Source: Aphodosoma sp051870875 (lineage in GTDB: Bacteria; Bacteroidota; Bacteroidia; Bacteroidales; Paludibacteraceae). From it: a stretch of 15,985 nt of DNA. This document shows, piece by piece, positions 6,808 through 14,426 of this stretch. The notes under the pieces were generated by a model. It ran no database searches. It saw only the letters and a program-made list of their open reading frames with translations, and was not told the DNA's origin. Every line of letters starts with the position of its first letter. The first letter of the stretch is position 1. The stretch is from the NCBI GenBank assembly GCA_051870875.1, contig JBJECG010000008.1, positions 1 to 15,985 of the forward strand, given 5' to 3'. The position numbers and the translations under genes were made by a program.

Positions 6808-8333
6808 ATCAGGCCCGATACGAAGTAGAAGCCGGTATCAACAACTGTCTGATAATACGAGACAGCCATAGTTCCGACCTCACTTCTCTTACCAAGCACG
6901 CCCTTTCGTTTCTTGAGCAGCAGTCGGCAAACCAAGACTTACGCCGCACCCTCATTGTATCGGATATAGACGGCAATGACTTGGCTAACGAGATGTTCTA
7001 CTCCAACATACAGCGTGCGATCAATTCAGGAAACCTGCGAAGGATAATCTTCATAGGACCGGAACTGACGGCAAACGCCACGATGTTTGCTATCGGCGAA
7101 AAATATTTTTTCAAAACCACACAACAGCTGCTCTACAGCGATGTGATGTCAACTTTCGACCATGAGGCCATACTGCTGAAAATAGCGCCGGAATTTGAAC
7201 CTGAACGCATACTCAACCATTTGCAGCTACAGGCTCACGACACAGTGATGGAGACAAACTTCGACGCTCTTTTCCATAATGTCGACTATTTCCGTTCCAA
7301 ATTGCGTCCAGAGACCAAACTCATGTGCATGGTCAAGGCATCGGCTTACGGCAGCGGCTCAGTCGAGGTATCGCAAGCCCTCCAATTCTACGGTTGCGAC
7401 TATCTGGCCGTAGCATTTGCCAACGAAGGCGTGGAACTCCGCAAAGCCGGCATTGCCCTGCCAATACTTGTACTCGACCCGATGGCTCCGGCACTGCACC
7501 AGCTGTTCCAAAACGAATTAGAACCGGAAGTAGGGTCATTCCAATTTCTCCAGACGGTGATGGACGAAGCCCGGCATCATGGTCTGAAACACTACCCTAT
7601 ACACATAAAGCTCGACACAGGCATGCACCGCGCCGGATTCGACACGGAAGATATCCCGCTTTTGGCCGACATACTGCGCAATCAGGATTTGGTTGATGTA
7701 CGTTCCATCTTTTCACATCTGGCCGCAGCCGATGACATAACCCCCGAAATGGATACGTTTACCCGCAGACAAGCCACGCTATTCGACAAAAATTCAGGAT
7801 ATCTGCAAGAGTCACTACCATATCCGATACTGCGCCATATACTGAATACGGCGGGAATCGAACGTTTCCCCGAATACCAGTTTGACATGGTACGCCTCGG
7901 CATAGGACTGTGGGGTGTGAACTGCTGCAACGAGGACCGTCTGCGCAACGTATGCTCTCTTTATACCCGTATCATGCAAATAAAGACAGTACATGCCGGC
8001 GAGACCGTAGGTTACAACAGGCGCGGCACAGTAGAGCAAGACAAACAGATAGCCCTGCTCCCAATCGGATATGCCGATGGCATGGACAGAAGGCTCGGAA
8101 ATGGCAGAGGATCCGTATTCGTCAACGGAAGACAGGTGCCTATAATAGGCAACATCTGTATGGATCTGATGATGGTAGACATCACAGGCATAGATGCCAA
8201 TGTCGGCGACAAAGCTATGATATTCGATGACAGGCAGGGTTTGTCGGAAATAGCCCGGCAGCTCGGCACCATACCTTACGAAGTCCTTACATCCATAGCG
8301 CCACGTGTCCGACGGGTATATTACCGCAACTGA
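6804..8333 (+). CDS. alr: Alanine racemase with remnant MurF C-terminal domain
   Basis: The C-terminal ~365 residues are a complete PLP-dependent alanine racemase, which interconverts L- and D-alanine for peptidoglycan. MVKASAYGSG carries the PLP lysine (Lys178), VGYNRRG carries the catalytic tyrosine (Tyr404), and IGYADGMDRR and GNICMDLMMVDIT are also present. Bacterial Alr is usually 360-390 residues; this protein has 509. The extra ~143 N-terminal residues (TLIVSDIDG near 49, IIFIGPEL near 81, EAILLKIAPEFEPERI at 121-136) look like the C-terminal domain of MurF as found in the Bacteroidota MurF-Alr fusion. The upstream MurF ATP-binding and substrate domains are absent, and the usual KGxR motif reads KIAP, so MurF activity is not expected. 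The start overlaps the nagB stop by 4 nt; later ATGs (first at residue 64) would cut into the MurF-like part. Racemase activity is near certain; the role of the extension is unknown. Confidence 0.9.
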   Translation: MNQARYEVEAGINNCLIIRDSHSSDLTSLTKHALSFLEQQSANQDLRRTLIVSDIDGNDLANEMFYSNIQRAINSGNLRRIIFIGPELTANATMFAIGEKYFFKTTQQLLYSDVMSTFDHEAILLKIAPEFEPERILNHLQLQAHDTVMETNFDALFHNVDYFRSKLRPETKLMCMVKASAYGSGSVEVSQALQFYGCDYLAVAFANEGVELRKAGIALPILVLDPMAPALHQLFQNELEPEVGSFQFLQTVMDEARHHGLKHYPIHIKLDTGMHRAGFDTEDIPLLADILRNQDLVDVRSIFSHLAAADDITPEMDTFTRRQATLFDKNSGYLQESLPYPILRHILNTAGIERFPEYQFDMVRLGIGLWGVNCCNEDRLRNVCSLYTRIMQIKTVHAGETVGYNRRGTVEQDKQIALLPIGYADGMDRRLGNGRGSVFVNGRQVPIIGNICMDLMMVDITGIDANVGDKAMIFDDRQGLSEIARQLGTIPYEVLTSIAPRVRRVYYRN

Positions 8334-8344
8334 CACCGAAAACA

Positions 8345-8959
8345 ATGCCAATGGATACTTACCTGACCATAGATTCGCCGGCTGAAGGGATGTACAAGGA
8401 CAAAGGGAGCAAATTCCTGTCGTTTGCACATCCTGTCAGGACCGTTGAAGAAGTAAAAATAATATTGGCCGAAAAACGGAAGGAGTTTTATGATGCACGC
8501 CATGTATGTTATGCCTACATGCTTGGATTTGAGAGAAAGACATTCCGTACCAACGATGACGGAGAACCATCGGGCACAGCCGGGCGTCCTATTCTCGGCC
8601 AAATCAACAGTTCAGGACTGACCGACATACTGATAGTAGTGGTACGCTATTTCGGAGGGACATTGCTCGGTACAAGCGGACTTATACAAGCCTACAAATC
8701 GGCAGCTGCCGATGCCATAAACCGGGCCCCAACGGTAGAACGCATCGTGGAACAGATGTTCGAGTCGACATTCGGTTACGGCCAACTCAATGCAGTAATG
8801 CGTGTGATAAAAGATTTCGGACTTACCATCGTAAGCCAACGGCAGGAGGCAGACTGCACGCTTACATTCCGTGTAAGACTGTCGGACATAGATGCAGTAA
8901 CCGCACGGTTTGAAAAACTCGGCTCCGTATCGTTTACGCCATACGAAACCGAAACATGA
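8345..8959 (+). CDS. yigZ: YigZ/IMPACT family protein (UPF0029)
   Basis: The 204-residue protein has the same length as E. coli YigZ. It shows the family's signature motifs in the N-terminal domain: SKFLSFAHPV, DARHVCYAYML, DDGEPSGTAGRPIL (about 77-90) and VVVRYFGGTLLGTSGLIQAY (about 103-122). The C-terminal ~70 residues match the small alpha/beta domain typical of the bacterial members. The family is related to eukaryotic IMPACT, a translation-linked regulator; the bacterial role is not settled, although nucleic-acid or ribosome binding has been proposed. Two ATGs, at 8345 and 8351, are possible starts; the first is given, 11 nt after the alr stop. Its tight placement points to transcription from the fabD promoter rather than to a shared pathway. 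Confidence 0.9.
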   Translation: MPMDTYLTIDSPAEGMYKDKGSKFLSFAHPVRTVEEVKIILAEKRKEFYDARHVCYAYMLGFERKTFRTNDDGEPSGTAGRPILGQINSSGLTDILIVVVRYFGGTLLGTSGLIQAYKSAAADAINRAPTVERIVEQMFESTFGYGQLNAVMRVIKDFGLTIVSQRQEADCTLTFRVRLSDIDAVTARFEKLGSVSFTPYETET

Positions 8960-8997
8960 GAATAAAACCCAACAAACATCAGACAAAATAAACAGTT

Positions 8998-9423
8998 ATG
9001 CTAAAATCAATCTTATCAATCTCTGGAAAACCAGGACTCTTCAAACTCGTCTCTCATTCAAAAAACATGCTTGTAGTGGAGTCCCTTACCGACGGCAAAC
9101 GCTTCCCGTCGCACCAACGAGACCGTGTGATTTCACTCGGCGATATAGCCATGTATACGGAAACAGCCGAAGTGCCGCTCCATGAAGTACTAAGCAAACT
9201 AAAAGAACTGGAAAACGGAGCCGTATGTGCAGTTGACCCCAAATCATCTCCAGACACACTCCGCGATTTTTTTGCAAAAGTTTTGCCGGATTTTGACCGG
9301 GACAGAGTGCATCCATCTGACATAAAAAAACTTATCCAATGGTATAATCTGCTCATAACTTCAGGCAACGACGATTTTTCAGATCCTCAGGCAACTGATA
9401 CCGACACAGAAGGTAAGGAATAA
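8998..9423 (+). CDS. DUF5606 family protein
   Basis: This 141-residue protein opens with MLKSILSISGKPGLFKLVSH, a strongly conserved start in a Bacteroidota-specific family catalogued as DUF5606. The ISLGDIAMYTE segment (about 45-55) and LPDFDRDRVHPSDIKKLIQWYN (about 94-115) are further family hallmarks that I recognise. No signal peptide or membrane segment is visible, so it is probably cytoplasmic. The last ~15 residues are rich in Asp, Glu and Thr and look disordered. It starts 38 nt after yigZ and is the last gene of the fabD unit. The molecular function is unknown; the small basic-acidic fold and wide conservation suggest a housekeeping role in this phylum, but that is inference. Confidence 0.85.
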   Translation: MLKSILSISGKPGLFKLVSHSKNMLVVESLTDGKRFPSHQRDRVISLGDIAMYTETAEVPLHEVLSKLKELENGAVCAVDPKSSPDTLRDFFAKVLPDFDRDRVHPSDIKKLIQWYNLLITSGNDDFSDPQATDTDTEGKE

Positions 9424-9617
9424 ATCCAACGTGGCAACACATATACCTTGCCGACAAACGCTACTGCCGGACAAGCAGCAGGATTTTCAGAAGAAATTAT
9501 GCTGGTTGCAACAGGTTACAGAAGTAATATCATGTCTGCATCAAAGACGAAAATGGACTGAATGTCTGCCTGCTGCACTTGTAAGGATCTGCTCCGGACA
9601 GCCGACATAATTATACC
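9424..9617 (+). other. Trailer region with long-range stem, no gene seen
   Basis: No coding region is visible between the DUF5606 stop and the terminator hairpin. GCAGCAGG (9475-9482) pairs with CCTGCTGC (9569-9576), and the stem continues with ACAA (9471-9474) and TTGT (9579-9582) across a 2-nt bulge. An ATGTCTGC octamer occurs twice. The region may be a structured 3' untranslated trailer of the fabD operon or the body of a 3'-derived small RNA. Confidence 0.35.
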
Positions 9618-9662
9618 GAAAGCACAACGCCACTTGGTACACTATATGGCGTATGTGCTTTC
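9618..9662 (+). terminator. Hairpin terminator of the fabD operon
   Basis: GAAAGCACA (9618-9626) plus ACGCCA (9627-9632) pair with TGGCGT (9647-9652) and TGTGCTTTC (9654-9662), with one bulged A. This makes a 15-bp stem with a 14-nt loop. The 3' arm ends in TTTCTTC, a short U-rich tail. It lies about 195 nt beyond the DUF5606 stop and 56 nt before the phosphoesterase gene, so it probably ends the upstream unit. Confidence 0.6.
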
Positions 9663-9665
9663 TTC

Positions 9666-9675
9666 AGTCATGACT
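9666..9675. promoter_or_regulatory. Perfect 10-nt palindrome upstream of the phosphoesterase gene
   Basis: AGTCATGACT is self-complementary and lies between the terminator hairpin and the start codon at 9719, flanked by a weak CTTCA/TGAAG pair. It could be an operator for the phosphoesterase gene. No convincing -33/-7 boxes were found next to it, so the call is tentative. Confidence 0.2.
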
Positions 9676-9718
9676 CAGTGAAGTTACTCCAAAACATTTC
9701 ATAAAATCCAATTCCAAT

Positions 9719-10876
9719 ATGCGTTTTTTCCTCATACTTTTTTTCTTCTTTTTATTTACGGCCCTTCCCTGTCTGGATTTACACATCAAGTGGTACAGAC
9801 AAGGCAAGCACATCATACTGCAAAAAGCACTTTGGATGATACCGGCAACTATCACGCTGTCATTCTACATTATCCAACAGTTTACCGATTTCAACAGAAT
9901 TACAATATGGTATATGTGGGGACTTTTCACAACTCTGCTGACCGTCAACACCTACATGACGTTTGACCTTATTGCACGCTATACATCGAAACGAACATCT
10001 CTCATATTGCGATGTACAGGCGGTGCACTGGTTTTGCCCGTACTTGCATTTTTCATTGCCGGAATGTTGCAACGCCATGACATCAAAATCCGCAGTGTGG
10101 AAATATCGCTTCCGGACCTTCCTGCTTCATTTGATGGTAAACGTATCGTACAAATCACCGATATGCACCTTGGCAATCTTACCCCACAATACAGTTATCT
10201 GCAACGCATCGTAACCACCATCAATTCGCTTAATCCTGATTTGATTTTCTTTACGGGCGACATGGTGAACCTGCGGGCAACAGATTCCCAGTCTACCGAT
10301 ACTGTCCTGTGCCGTCTGTCTGCAAGGATAGGCAAATATGCCGTCCTCGGAAACCACGATTACGGCGACTATTCAAACTGGGAAACTCCTGAAGCCAAAT
10401 CCCGCAATCTGCAACAAACAAAAGATCTGTACAGGCATCTTGGTTTCACACTACTGTGCGATACTGCCCTTTATATCTGCAACGGAACTGATTCCATCGG
10501 GCTTATCGGAGTAGAGAACTGTGGTCACGCCCCATTTCCCAAATACGGTGACATGGATAAAGCGACAGCCGGTTTTACATCGTCAGCAACAAACATCCTG
10601 CTTTCGCATGATCCAAACCATTGGGAGGAAGAAATTCTGGTATCATATCCGTGGATAGACCTCACTTTGGCAGGACATACCCACGGAGCACAGTTGGGGA
10701 TAGAGCTTCCGTACTGTACATGGTCACCGGCACAATGGGTGTTCAAACATTGGGACGGACATTACCAGGAAGGCAACCAGCACCTGTTCGTATCCCGCGG
10801 TCTCGGCTATGTAGGCATACCGTTCCGTCTCGGCATGTACCCCGAAATCACACTCATCACTATACGCAGACAGTAA
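9719..10876 (+). CDS. Membrane-anchored calcineurin-like metallophosphoesterase
   Basis: The 385-residue protein begins with about four hydrophobic segments (roughly 2-18, 34-52, 61-84 and 98-116), then carries a calcineurin-type phosphoesterase domain. All metal and active-site motifs are present in order: D148-x-H150 (ITDMHLG), GD with Asp181, GNHD with Asn212 and His213, His297 (LSHDPNHW) and GHTH with His320 and His322. This is the layout of YkuE/YaeI-like dimetal phosphoesterases, which cleave phosphomono- or diesters; some relatives act on lipids, and membrane anchoring would fit that, but the substrate cannot be read from the sequence. The gene follows the terminator at 9618-9662, so it is probably transcribed on its own, although no clear promoter was found in the 56 nt before it. 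It converges on ppdK. Confidence 0.88.
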   Translation: MRFFLILFFFFLFTALPCLDLHIKWYRQGKHIILQKALWMIPATITLSFYIIQQFTDFNRITIWYMWGLFTTLLTVNTYMTFDLIARYTSKRTSLILRCTGGALVLPVLAFFIAGMLQRHDIKIRSVEISLPDLPASFDGKRIVQITDMHLGNLTPQYSYLQRIVTTINSLNPDLIFFTGDMVNLRATDSQSTDTVLCRLSARIGKYAVLGNHDYGDYSNWETPEAKSRNLQQTKDLYRHLGFTLLCDTALYICNGTDSIGLIGVENCGHAPFPKYGDMDKATAGFTSSATNILLSHDPNHWEEEILVSYPWIDLTLAGHTHGAQLGIELPYCTWSPAQWVFKHWDGHYQEGNQHLFVSRGLGYVGIPFRLGMYPEITLITIRRQ

Positions 10877-10916
10877 ATTCGATCTGTTCCCCCACACACA
10901 CAAATCGTCAATAAAC

Positions 10917-10953
10917 GGCAAGCGGTAAGTTTCAATGAAACTTACCGCCTGCC
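10917..10953. terminator. Bidirectional terminator between phosphoesterase gene and ppdK
   Basis: GCGGTAAGTTTC (10922-10933) pairs perfectly with GAAACTTACCGC (10937-10948) around a 3-nt AAT loop. After one A/C mismatch the stem extends by GGCA (10917-10920) with TGCC (10950-10953). The hairpin sits between two convergent genes, 40 nt after one stop and 19 nt after the other, so it probably stops transcription from both sides. Confidence 0.8.
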
Positions 10954-10972
10954 ATTTGACTAATCCTATCTA

Positions 10973-13702
10973 TCAGTCTCTTGCCTTGATGGCAGCCTGC
11001 GCCGCAGCCAGGCGTGCAATAGGCACACGGAACGGAGAACATGATACGTAATTCAAACCTACCTTGTGGCAGAACTCAACCGATGACGGTTCACCCCCGT
11101 GTTCACCGCAAATGCCGCATTTGAGATTGCGACGTACGGACCGTCCGCGCTGTGTGGCCATTTCAACCAATTGGCCTACACCGCTCTGATCCAATATCTG
11201 GAACGGGTCATTAGGGAGAATCTTCATATCAAGGTATGCCGGCAGAAACGATGATATATCATCGCGCGAATAACCGAATGTCATCTGTGTCAAGTCATTG
11301 GTACCGAAAGAGAAGAACTCGGCTTTACTTGCAATCTTGTCGGCAGTGAGGGCAGCACGCGGGATTTCAATCATTGTACCGACTTTGAAGTCTATTGTAT
11401 CGCCCTCTTGTTCAAAAAGTTTTGCCGCGGTTTCGCGTATCACCCTCTCCTGGTTTGCAAATTCTTCGAGACTACCGGTCAAAGGTACCATAATCTCAGG
11501 CAAAGCCAGTATGCCGTCTTTTTTCAATTCAAGTGCGGCACCAAGGATAGCGCGGGTCTGCATTTCGGTAATTTCAGGGTATGTATTTCCCAAACGGCAG
11601 CCTCGGTGACCGAGCATCGGGTTAGCTTCGTGAAGAGCATTGACGCGCTGCACTATATAGCTGTAGCTTACACCCATCACTTCTGCCAACTCCCTCTGCT
11701 CTTTCTCTTCATGAGGTACAAATTCGTGCAAAGGCGGGTCAAGCAGACGTACAGTGACAGGACAGCCTGCCATAGCGCGGAATATGCCTTTGAAATCGGC
11801 CTGCTGATATGGCTGGATCTTACCTAATGCGATACGGCGGCCTTCGGCTGTTTCGGCAAGAATCATCTCACGCATGGCTTTGATCTTCTCGCCCTCAAAG
11901 AACATGTGTTCGGTACGGCACAGCCCGACTCCAATGGCACCAAACTTGCGTCCGATTTCGGCATCGTGAGGAGTATCGGCATTGGTACGTACATACAGAC
12001 GAGTAAATTTGTCCGCAAGATTCATAAGTTCGGCAAAATCGGCATCAAGTTCTGCATCCTTGGTAGCCACAGCACCTTGATAAATATCTCCGGTAGATCC
12101 GTTCAACGAGAGATAGTCGCCTTCGTGCAACACCACATCACCGACTTTGAGAGTTTTGGCCGCATAATCAATGACCAATGCACCTGCACCTGAAACACAA
12201 CATTTGCCCATGCCACGCGCCACTACAGCAGCATGCGATGTCATTCCGCCACGGGCTGTGAGAATACCTTCGGCAGCTGCCATACCGGCCAGATCCTCGG
12301 GTGAAGTCTCAATACGTACCATCACCACTTTCTCGCCACGTCCAGCCCAGACGGCGGCATCATCGGCATTGAATACTATACGTCCACATGCAGCCCCCGG
12401 ACTTGCAGCCAACCCTTTGGTAAGGACTTTTGCTTTCATGAGAGCTGCAGCATCGAACACCGGGTGCAACAATTCATCGAGTTTGTTTGGTTCGACCCTC
12501 ATCACGGCTTCTTCCATTGTAATCATGCCTTGGCGGAGCATGTCCATAGAAATTTTAACCATTGCGGCACCTGTCCGTTTGCCATTACGTGTCTGAAGGA
12601 ACCAAAGTTTGCCTTCCTGAACAGTAAACTCCATGTCCTGCATATCGCGGTAGTGATATTCCAGTTTGGTTTGGATGGAATCCAACTGCTTGTAGATTTC
12701 GGGCATAGCCTCTTCCATGGAAGGGTATTTGGCAACTCGCTCTTCTTCGCTGATACCTACGAGTTTAGCCCAACGCTGAGAACCAATTTTAGTGATCTGC
12801 TGCGGCGTGCGGATGCCGGCTACCACATCTTCGCCTTGGGCATTGATGAGGTATTCACCCATAAAGAGATCTTCACCGGTAGCTGCATCGCGGCTGAATG
12901 CCACTCCGGTAGCCGAAGTATCACCCATATTGCCGAACACCATGGCCTGCACATTTACGGCCGTACCCCATTCCGCCGGTATGCCTTCCATTTTGCGGTA
13001 AAGAATGGCGCGTTCGTTCATCCATGAATCGAACACGGCGCAGATGGCACCCCAAAGCTGATCATAAACAGAATCTGGGAAATCTTTGCCAGTCCGAGCT
13101 TTTACGGCTGACTTGAACCGGACAACAAGCGTCTGCAGGTCTTCCACATCGAGTTCTGTATCGAGTTTAACTCTTTTCGCCTCTTTCACTTCTTCAATGA
13201 TGGCTTCAAACGGATCAATATCAGTTTTGGCCACCGGTTTCATACCGAGCACCACATCGCCGTACATCTGGACGAAACGCCGGTATGAATCCCATACAAA
13301 ACGGGGATTGCCTGTCTTCTTCACCAAACCGGAAACCACCTTGTCATTCAAACCTAAATTTAGTATGGTATCCATCATGCCAGGCATCGAAGCGCGGGCA
13401 CCCGAACGGACAGACACCAGCAACGGATTGTCCAAATCACCGAATTTGGAATTCATCAACCCCTCGACATGAGCCAACGCAGCCTCAACATCCTCTTTCA
13501 ACAACTCAACGACCTTATCCTTGCCAAACTCAAAATATTCGTTGCAAACATCTGTCGTAATGGTAAACCCCGGCGGCACCGGCACTCCGATCAGATTCAT
13601 TTCGGCAAGGTTCGCACCCTTGCCGCCAAGCAGATTTCTCATATCTGCCCTACCCTCAGCCTTACCATTGCCAAAGGTATAAACTCTTTTTTTGTTGTCC
13701 AT
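10973..13702 (-). CDS. ppdK: Pyruvate, phosphate dikinase
   Basis: PPDK interconverts pyruvate, ATP and phosphate with phosphoenolpyruvate, AMP and pyrophosphate. In anaerobes it serves glycolysis or gluconeogenesis and saves pyrophosphate energy. The 909-residue length fits the family. The N-terminal ATP-grasp part starts with GGKGANLAEM and VPPGFTITT. The swivelling phosphohistidine domain holds GGMTSHAAVVARG, with His490 as the phosphorylated residue and Thr488 at the position of the regulatory threonine. The C-terminal PEP/pyruvate TIM-barrel has CRTEHMFF, GTNDLTQMTFGYSRDD and CGICGEHGGEP with the catalytic Cys865. The ATG at 13702 gives the usual MDNKKRVYTFG start. It is a single-gene unit with its own promoter and shares the terminator with the convergent phosphoesterase gene. 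Confidence 0.96.
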   Translation of the reverse strand: MDNKKRVYTFGNGKAEGRADMRNLLGGKGANLAEMNLIGVPVPPGFTITTDVCNEYFEFGKDKVVELLKEDVEAALAHVEGLMNSKFGDLDNPLLVSVRSGARASMPGMMDTILNLGLNDKVVSGLVKKTGNPRFVWDSYRRFVQMYGDVVLGMKPVAKTDIDPFEAIIEEVKEAKRVKLDTELDVEDLQTLVVRFKSAVKARTGKDFPDSVYDQLWGAICAVFDSWMNERAILYRKMEGIPAEWGTAVNVQAMVFGNMGDTSATGVAFSRDAATGEDLFMGEYLINAQGEDVVAGIRTPQQITKIGSQRWAKLVGISEEERVAKYPSMEEAMPEIYKQLDSIQTKLEYHYRDMQDMEFTVQEGKLWFLQTRNGKRTGAAMVKISMDMLRQGMITMEEAVMRVEPNKLDELLHPVFDAAALMKAKVLTKGLAASPGAACGRIVFNADDAAVWAGRGEKVVMVRIETSPEDLAGMAAAEGILTARGGMTSHAAVVARGMGKCCVSGAGALVIDYAAKTLKVGDVVLHEGDYLSLNGSTGDIYQGAVATKDAELDADFAELMNLADKFTRLYVRTNADTPHDAEIGRKFGAIGVGLCRTEHMFFEGEKIKAMREMILAETAEGRRIALGKIQPYQQADFKGIFRAMAGCPVTVRLLDPPLHEFVPHEEKEQRELAEVMGVSYSYIVQRVNALHEANPMLGHRGCRLGNTYPEITEMQTRAILGAALELKKDGILALPEIMVPLTGSLEEFANQERVIRETAAKLFEQEGDTIDFKVGTMIEIPRAALTADKIASKAEFFSFGTNDLTQMTFGYSRDDISSFLPAYLDMKILPNDPFQILDQSGVGQLVEMATQRGRSVRRNLKCGICGEHGGEPSSVEFCHKVGLNYVSCSPFRVPIARLAAAQAAIKARD

Positions 13703-13758
13703 AAAAACTAATATTTATCGGTAATTGTCGTTCAGTTCACAAACACATCATTCATTTC

Positions 13759-13774
13759 ATCCGTATTTACGGAT
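13759..13774. promoter_or_regulatory. Perfect inverted repeat at the ppdK transcription start
   Basis: ATCCGTA (13759-13765) and TACGGAT (13768-13774) are exact inverted copies around a 2-nt TT centre. The repeat directly follows the -7 box of the ppdK promoter, where a bound repressor would block initiation; it could instead be a 5' mRNA hairpin. The left arm and its flank (TTCATCCGTAT, 13756-13766) recur at 14340-14350 near the pepD promoter. Confidence 0.4.
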
Positions 13775-13775
13775 A

Positions 13776-13783
13776 CAAATTTA
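13776..13783 (-). promoter_or_regulatory. Probable -7 box of the ppdK promoter
   Basis: On the minus strand this octamer reads TAAATTTG, matching TAnnTTTG. The nearest upstream TTG (13807-13809, read as CAA on the plus strand) is 23 nt away, a little longer than ideal. Transcription would start near 13769, leaving about 65 nt of leader before the ppdK start codon. The predicted start falls inside the inverted repeat at 13759-13774. Confidence 0.5.
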
Positions 13784-14365
13784 CTGTTTTTTTATCATTT
13801 ACACTCCAATTAATAGAAATTATTTTCCAAAAAAGACAATAAAACGCTGACTATTATACAGATATTGTACAACGGACAAATAGGAAAAATCGGGATAAAG
13901 ACTATGATATGGAACAAACAGCAGGAAAAACAATCCGTTCCAACTGTCAGAAATCCAATTTGAATCAATATGTTGTTTCAAATAAATATCTGGATATATA
14001 CCACAACTTGCATAATTTTACAGCTCTTTGATGATTATACATTTAATCAGAAACTGATTGTCTGAAACGGATAAGTACTGGTATATGGGACAGATAAGTG
14101 AGCGATGCCGACAGATGCGGATTGTATGAAAGGACAGAAGAACTGCCGGAATGGCAATACACTTACAACCTGGTGTAGCGGATGCTTCAGATGAAGATGC
14201 AAATTGCCCAGCACGTACTCATATCTATAGATACAAGTTTTTACGTTTGCATCGGAAGCTGCTCCTTTGTCGTTTTATGGGATTTCTTTCTGGCAGATAT
14301 AGCATTGAAGTCCAATCAGGATTCTTAATTGCATAGAAATTCATCCGTATGTGAACAAGTTTTAT

Positions 14366-14373
14366 TACCTTTG
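14366..14373 (+). promoter_or_regulatory. Probable -7 box of the pepD promoter
   Basis: TACCTTTG matches TAnnTTTG exactly, 53 nt before the pepD start codon, so transcription would begin near 14380 with a short leader. No TTG at the usual 19-21 nt upstream was found. Just upstream lies TTCATCCGTAT (14340-14350), which is also in the ppdK promoter, so an activator site is conceivable. Confidence 0.5.
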
Positions 14374-14426
14374 CACCATTGAAATACAGAAAGTATAATT
14401 ACTAACCTTTAATTCACTAAAATATT

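Larger units (their letters stand above)
13703..14426. other. Long AT-rich intergenic region between divergent ppdK and pepD
   Basis: This 724-nt stretch holds both outward-facing promoters and no convincing gene. A 61-codon open frame at 14151-14336 has no family features and no start signal, so it is not called. Several small inverted repeats are visible: ATTTGAA/TTCAAAT (13958-13964 with 13977-13983), AATCAG-AAA-CTGATT (14045-14059), and a nested pair with GATGCAAA (14196-14203) and TTTGCATC (14246-14253) enclosing the 12-nt palindrome TATCTATAGATA (14222-14233). A degraded gene or a small RNA could hide here, but no direct sign was found. Confidence 0.5.

Noticed and set aside
11408..13027. 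Several plus-strand open frames of 95-187 codons inside the ppdK region
   Set aside because: They are antisense shadows of ppdK, which is complete with all catalytic motifs on the minus strand.
14242..14249. TACGTTTG as a further -7 promoter box
   Set aside because: No TTG at a suitable distance upstream and no gene starting within a reasonable distance other than pepD, which has a closer box.
14151..14336. 61-codon open frame in the ppdK-pepD gap
   Set aside because: No ribosome-binding context, family motif, signal peptide or plausible promoter spacing; it covers the inverted repeats at 14196-14253.
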